From assembly GCF_042453785.1 (NCBI RefSeq), contig NC_091677.1, forward strand, positions 6,853,501 to 6,917,500: 64,000 bases of DNA, read 5' to 3'. The DNA comes from Malus domestica (Eukaryota; Streptophyta; Magnoliopsida; Rosales; Rosaceae). The notes beneath the pieces are model-generated. The model saw only the letters and a list, made by a program, of their open reading frames with translations, made no database searches and was not told the DNA's origin. Shown one piece after another: positions 58,397 through 64,000 of the stretch (its first letter is position 1; every line of letters begins with the position of its first letter). Made by a program: the position numbers and the translations under genes.

Positions 58397-60698
58397 TGAC
58401 ACACCCCGTCCCGAAGGAGGGCATGCTGGCCGTCACGTGAGAGTGACGTAACCATTTGCACAGTACGGAAGCTTTAAGATACAATTTAAATTGATACACC
58501 CGAAGGTGAGTCCTAATTTTGTCCAATCTGTCAGAACACCGTCGAATTCCTCGTAGTCACCACACCTTTGTGATTCCTGAACCTGGAGGGGCGCAAAACC
58601 AAAATTGAGTGGGTCAGTAAAACAATTCTTTTCCAAATCCAAACATTTCTCAAAACGTTGTAACCCCTCTCCGTAAAACCTGTATACTTTCCCAGAAATG
58701 TAAAATATAAATATACATATATATTCTCAAAACTTCATTTTTATTATCTCAACATTATCTCTTTATCAATCATGCCATGCCACATCATCTCAACAGTAAT
58801 AAGGTATGAATGCATCAACATAATCATATCAGGTGCAAGAAAGTAATCAACCGTAGGCCCTCTAATAGCCCTATACGGTTGAACCTAGAGCTCAAAATCT
58901 ATCATTATCACTCTACCGGAGTCACCTCTGTGACCCGTCCGGCCTTCTGCACACAAGTTACGCTCTAGTGCTTCTCATAAATCATCTGTGCACATAATCT
59001 AAGGTCACCCACCAGTCGGAATCTCACTAACACTCTCGCGACTGGTCTGTCGTACCCACTCCGCGTGGACTGTACGACTAGCATCTACTTGGATCCAAGG
59101 CGAGCGTGCGATGCGGTGAATACTATAAGCACTAAACCATGGTGCAGGATTTGAGCTCAATATATATCATCATCATCATAACAGTAATTAAATACTCATC
59201 TGTGCGTCCACCGCACCATTTCATACATATGCATCATAAATCAATTCTTACCTGTGCGTCCACCGCACCAATTCATACATATGCATCATATATTAATTCA
59301 TGCATGGCATTTCAACTCACATTTCTATATACTTTTCATATCAATTCTATGCATGGTATTTCACTTCCCGTTTTTTCCACATAACTCATATGCATTTCAT
59401 TTTAAACATATTTTCATTTCAATTCAATTTCTGGGAAACGTCAAGTATATATATATACGGAAAACAAAACTGCCCACTCACAGATTACATCGACGTCTCG
59501 TAAGTCCCTGAGCATCCCTTGGCCATGCCCGATGCCCGCATAAACCTCACCTATACAAAAGTAACCATTTTGACGTTATTTAACGCCTAACCCAAATCTT
59601 AGTTAATAACTCCTCATATATTGCTCAAATTGGGTATATGAATATACCACCGTGACCTACACAACCTCAGGATCATCCCCATATTTTTAAAATAATTTTT
59701 GGAGGTCTCACGCGCCCCCACGCGCCTGACGTGGCACGGACCTACGCGCCCCCCACGCGCGGCCACGTGACATGCACACTGACGGCTACAGTGAACGGCG
59801 TTAGGGAATATTCCGTCAAATCTTAGTATATTCCGTTAAAAACTAACGGTTACCGCTAAAACTAACTAACGGCGTCAGAATATTCCGTCAAACTTGACGG
59901 AATATTCCGTCACCTTCAACCTTCAGCTCCGGCGACCGTCGCCGGCGCCGGAAACTGGGTAAAATTTCAATTCCACTAATCTCACTCGTTTTTCGTCCAA
60001 TTTCTTCGCATTTTATACCAAAATGAAGCATTTAACACCTACTATCACGTTGAAAGGTTTTTAAGGTCCAAAAACAACAAGATCATACCTTCCAAAATTC
60101 CTCAAATTCGGCCAAACTCGAACCCAACGATCCCGACGTCCATTTTGTTCAAACGAGGCATTCCGAGCCTCCTTGGAACTTCCTAAGACTCGTGGTGATC
60201 TTGTTTTAACCTAAAACATAACCATACTTAAGTTTGTGAACAGTACAAAATCACGGGGCTTTAAAAACTAGGGTTTCTCGAAGTGAACTCACCTGAAACT
60301 TATACCCCCGTGCTCGTGAAGTTCCCTAGATCACGATGGTGATCTTAGATTGGACGTTGGTGTAGGATTGTGGTTATGCTTGGTGTTTGCCGTGAGTTCG
60401 AGTGAGTTCGAGAGTAAGAGAGAGAGTGAGAGAGTGTTTTCTGAAGAATAAGAGAGAGAGAGTGACTAAGGAGAGCTGAGGAAGAGAGAGACAACAAAAC
60501 GGGAAAGGGGGAAGGATTTCAGGAGGTGGGGCTCCCACCTAAGTCCAAATATAATTTAACACATACGAATATAATCTAACCCTAGTTTAGGATCTTAAAA
60601 TAAAACAAACACCAAAATTACGCACCTTAATCCCGTTTAAGGGCGTTTTTGTAATTTCACGTCCTCGGTATTTAGTAATTCTGGGACGGGTTGTGACA
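58397..60698. mobile_element. Solo LTR, probable Gypsy (Tekay-like)
   Basis: 2302 bp, begins TGACACACCCCGTCCCGAA and ends GGGACGGGTTGTGACA, with inverted similarity over almost 20 bases. A perfect 5-bp target duplication CCCTA flanks it (58392-58396, 60699-60703). Non-coding. It shares ends and a GGAGGGGCGCAAAACC-like segment with the element at 36761, so they are one family or close relatives. It contains a GA-rich stretch (about 60410-60500). Confidence 0.8.
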
Positions 60699-60703
60699 CC
60701 CTA

Positions 60704-61632
60704 TCATTAATGTGATAATGAATTTACATGTTTATTATATAATTTTTTTAATATAAAAATTAGTAATTAATTTAGGGTTTAATACTCACACCTCTATTAC
60801 ACTTCTAATTAATTTTCAATTCAAACATTTCTAAAATAATAAAAAATTAAATTAAATTAAGTTTGTACCTATTAGTTTTTTTATATATATAAAAAGATTC
60901 TCAATTTTTTTATCTTAAATGTACCCATTCATATAATTTTTCAATTTTTTTAATCTTAAATGTACCCATTCTCAAATATATCAATTTGTTATATGTAAAA
61001 TGTACCTTTTTTTTAATATAAAATCCATTCAAATTTTTTAATCCATGTTTAAACTTATATGGGTACATTCTTTTTCGTTGATTTGAGAATGTATCCATGT
61101 TTTGGTACAATAACTTTTTTTGTTAATTTTGGTTAATGTACCCATACATAAATGTATACACACACAATATAATAGAGAGTATAATTTATATTTTATTATT
61201 TTTAATCCTATAAATTATGGGTTTTATTTAACATCTCATTAATATAAACAATTACAAATTTCAATTTTTAATTTAAAAAGTATAGTAACTAATTACATTA
61301 TTACATTAATGTCAGGGACCTCAATCAAAAACTAAAAACTAACAAGGTTTCAATTAAAGAATATTGATAGCTAGGGACCGCATCCAAAGTGTCCCATAAA
61401 AAAATTGCATGTGCATCATCACTGCATACATCATTTTCTTTTATTTTTATTTTTAACAAATGTAAATGTTATCATCAAGGAAAGACATGTATATAAATGG
61501 AGGCCCAATCACAATGAATGCACAAAATAAATATATAGATCTTTACAACAACCTAAAAAAGAGTCCAACCCAAACTTTTGAGCCTGGTTTTCCCCTTAAC
61601 ACCCTTACGAGGGATATAAACATTTCTATTAG
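60704..61632. other. Very AT-rich spacer
   Basis: AT-rich DNA with repeated AAATGTACCCATTC-like words in both orientations (60915-61140), perhaps an old inverted repeat. No gene. Confidence 0.45.
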
Positions 61633-61788
61633 AGGAAAAATGATAAAAATTGTTTGAAAATTTTGAATTTTAACGATAAGAACAAAATAAATGATAAAAT
61701 GAATAGTACCATGATTAATTTTTTAGTGTAAAAATATGGTTTTTCGTTAAAATGAATAGTACCGACAGCTTTTCGTTAAAGTTTCCTT
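61633..61788 (-). mobile_element. MITE with AACTTTAACGAAAA ends, copy 2
   Basis: Same family as 41434-41589, on the opposite strand: on the minus strand it starts AAGGAAACTTTAACGAAAAG and runs to the AAAATGATTTTTCC-like end. It abuts the target duplication of the next LTR. Confidence 0.7.
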
Positions 61789-61795
61789 CTATTAT

Positions 61796-62739
61796 TGTTG
61801 ACCCTAGAAATTACAAAGCCTACGTGGCGCGCAGGCCGAATATATTCTAAGCTAACTACGTCCTTCGGTGATTGCGGGGCGTGCCAACTCGTCGGCCGAG
61901 GCTCGGCCGAGGAGTAAATTTGATGATGCTGCGTTGGGTCGCGCTACTGACTTCTGCGTCTTGCGATTGCGGCCGAGAAAGGAACGCGTCTCGGCCTCTT
62001 GGGTTCTCGAGCCTGAAGACAAGGCTGCTATTTCTTACAAAGTTCACGAACCGAATTCGGCTTACAATGTGCCGAATGTAATAACTGTAACACCTCACCT
62101 CGCCGAGAAGGCTAATGAGATGACCTCGACCAACAAGGATTCGAAAACCCTTCTCGACCGAGACTTGGATAGGCAATCGACCGTTCTCGCCGCAGTGCTG
62201 TTGATGCCAACGGAAGATACTGCGAGACCGACCGACTCTACGGTGACAGAGCTATCTATGCCGACTTAAGATATCACCGGTTGCTTCCACAGTGCTGTTG
62301 ATGCCAACGGAAGATGTGTCAGCGAAAAAGGAAAAGAAAAAGATCTCAAGTTGCGAGAGTTTGCGCAGGGCAATTTTGTATTGATTTTTGTGGGGCTTTT
62401 TCCATTGCTGAATGTCTTGTATTTATAGTAGCAGAACACCGAGCCCGAGTTCTAATCCTATTCGAACTAGGTTTCCTTCTCCGGATTAACGTTACCTCAA
62501 TCAGTCCTATCTCTGCTAGGACTACGAATCTAGTCCTTAACTGAGCCGGATTCGCCTTCTAGTTTTACTGATCTCGTCGAGGGTCCCTATTGTATTAGGA
62601 CTCGACTTGCACTCTGATTTAACCGATCTAGGCCTAGAAGCCCATGAGCTGAACGCCCCCATGACTCTCTCGCCGTACGTCTTCCCGGGCCGAAAGTGAT
62701 ACCTCCCTCGGCCCAAACTGTTATTTTGGGCCCAAACAA
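61796..62739 (+). mobile_element. GC-rich solo LTR
   Basis: 944 bp beginning TGTTGACC and ending GGGCCCAAACA, flanked by a perfect 5-bp duplication ATTAT (61791-61795, 62740-62744). A TATTTATAG box lies at about 62410. A segment CAGTGCTGTTGATGCCAACG occurs twice (about 62195 and 62289). It is much richer in GC than its surroundings and generates long spurious frames. Family not determined; no internal domain remains. Confidence 0.8.
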
Positions 62740-62744
62740 TTATA

Positions 62745-64000
62745 CTTCAATAAATTCTATTCTTTGATAAACCAAAAAAAAAAACTTTGGAGCCCAAAAC
62801 TAAAAAGCACAATACTAAAAAACCCGAGCTGCCAGTTTCCTTTGCCGTCGCCGGAGCACCAACCAACCATCCACCAAGAACCAACTTCCCTTGTAGATGT
62901 TGAAGATCCAACAAGGCAACAACCCAGAAATGAAAAGAAGAAGGCTCCATCTACCTGCAACAAGAACCATAAATATCCAAATCGCAACCACAAAGGAAAG
63001 GAAGCCAGTGGGAAATTCCACAAGCAGCAGTGCCGAGAATTGCAGACAACTGGATAATGGTGGTGTAAACACTCCAGCCGGAGCTCTATGCACCATCCGA
63101 TAAACCCACAAACGCGAAGAAGGGAAGCATTTACAAATATGAAATTTTTTGGGAGTGAAGAAGACTGAGCCAATTGGTATAGGTAGAAGATGGATTGATT
63201 AGAACTATGGAGGTGAAAAAACAGTAGGAAGAAGATGACGGGGAAGGTCTGAATTTTGACAAAGTTATTTACTAATTAATTACTTGATAATACTTGAATT
63301 CTCCCTGCAGACAACACTTTATCGTAGTAACAAAAAATAATTATATTTATGCGACTTGATACGGGTTCGATTTTCACTCATAGTACTCCTTCCCCTTCTA
63401 TAAGAACTAATTAATTAACCTATTAACGTTATCACTCTACTAAAAATCACTTGTATCCTCTCTTTGGATGTACTCATTCCCAAAGAGGAAATACAAGTAT
63501 TATTCTATTATAATAGTAGGATTTGTTAGACATAATTGTTTAACCCCCCCTAAGCAGGCTATACAAGATAATACATTTTCTAGTTCATCAACTATAAGGT
63601 AATAACAAATACAACTGAATATCCAGGTGCCATTAGCACATTGGTTTATGTTACATAAGTTTGCCATGTTGTAATAAGTTGGATTGAATAAGATTGGATT
63701 GCATTGCCACATAGGCTTGGTAATTATCACTGTACTAGTATACATACACTTTTGTACTGCCTTCGTTCATTAATTGGAAACTTTAGTGATTCCTGACTCT
63801 CTCTTACTTTCTTCTTTTGCTATTCATCTTTTTCTACAGAATTACAGATTTATAACTCTAATTCAGTACTGTTAGGATAAGGAGTGCTAATTCATTTGAC
63901 TAAAATACGTGTTGGTTATTTCTAACTCCTAGTAATCATTATTTCAGTGAAATTAATGAGGTAACACCAGCAACATCAATTTCCAACCCTTGTCACTTGT
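62745..64000. other. Right-end intergenic DNA
   Basis: 62760-63240 is richer in A/C on the plus strand and has long overlapping frames on both strands without family resemblance; the rest is AT-rich. No supported gene. Confidence 0.45.

Noticed and set aside
61856-62269. Long frames on both strands (106-133 codons)
   Set aside because: They lie inside the GC-rich solo LTR bounded by the ATTAT duplication; composition, not coding, explains them.
62757-63173. Trp/Phe/Leu-rich 138-codon minus-strand frame
   Set aside because: Overlaps several equally long frames on both strands; no domain or splice support.
1-64000. Search for tRNA genes, rRNA genes and CRISPR-like arrays
   Set aside because: None seen beyond the tRNA-derived repeat remnants; a covariance-model search would be needed to exclude small RNAs.

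Overview
The window is nuclear DNA of a flowering plant: split genes with GT-AG introns, plant-only families (S-domain receptor kinases, PPR, FBD F-box, DUF3774 wound-response peptides, VAP4) and dense plant transposon debris. The repeat families, above all a MITE with AACTTTAACGAAAA ends present twice, make me think of Rosaceae, probably the apple/pear group; that is recognition, not a search result.

Layout. 1-10 kb: a decayed S-domain receptor-like kinase gene split by a young, whole-looking Copia retrotransposon, then a second copy with a large internal deletion that carries a CACTA-type MITE. 11-14 kb: an external mitochondrial NAD(P)H dehydrogenase (NDB type, 10 exons). 14.8-18 kb: a single-exon PPR gene convergent with a minus-strand coiled-coil protein that has a KEN box and an upstream mitosis-specific (MSA) promoter match. 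19.6-21.5 kb: an apparently intact F-box/FBD gene; a truncated, frame-damaged copy lies at 25.9-27 kb beyond a block of old LTR-like DNA holding a small LINE insertion. 27.3-35.5 kb: VPS18 with 23 coding exons, 987 aa. 36-40 kb: a tandem array of SINE-containing repeats split by a solo LTR. 40.4-43.2 kb: two tandem two-exon genes for small secreted LysM proteins. 44.8-58 kb: two DUF3774 wound-response genes flanking a VAP4-type vesicle-associated protein gene, with several MITEs and a SINE. 58.4-62.7 kb: two further solo LTRs. The last 1.2 kb shows nothing I can name.

The genes do not form one pathway. VPS18 (tethering at vacuole and late endosome) and VAP4 (ER-linked contact protein) are housekeeping membrane-traffic genes; NDB is respiratory; LysM, DUF3774 and the S-domain kinase relics belong to families tied to defence, wounding or recognition. 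I found no wholly new system. The most useful leads are the probably cell-cycle-controlled coiled-coil protein, the LysM pair, the DUF3774 gene whose family-typical tail lies in another frame, and the SINE-derived tandem array.

Coordinates of split genes are my own splice calls, checked by reading phase through every junction.
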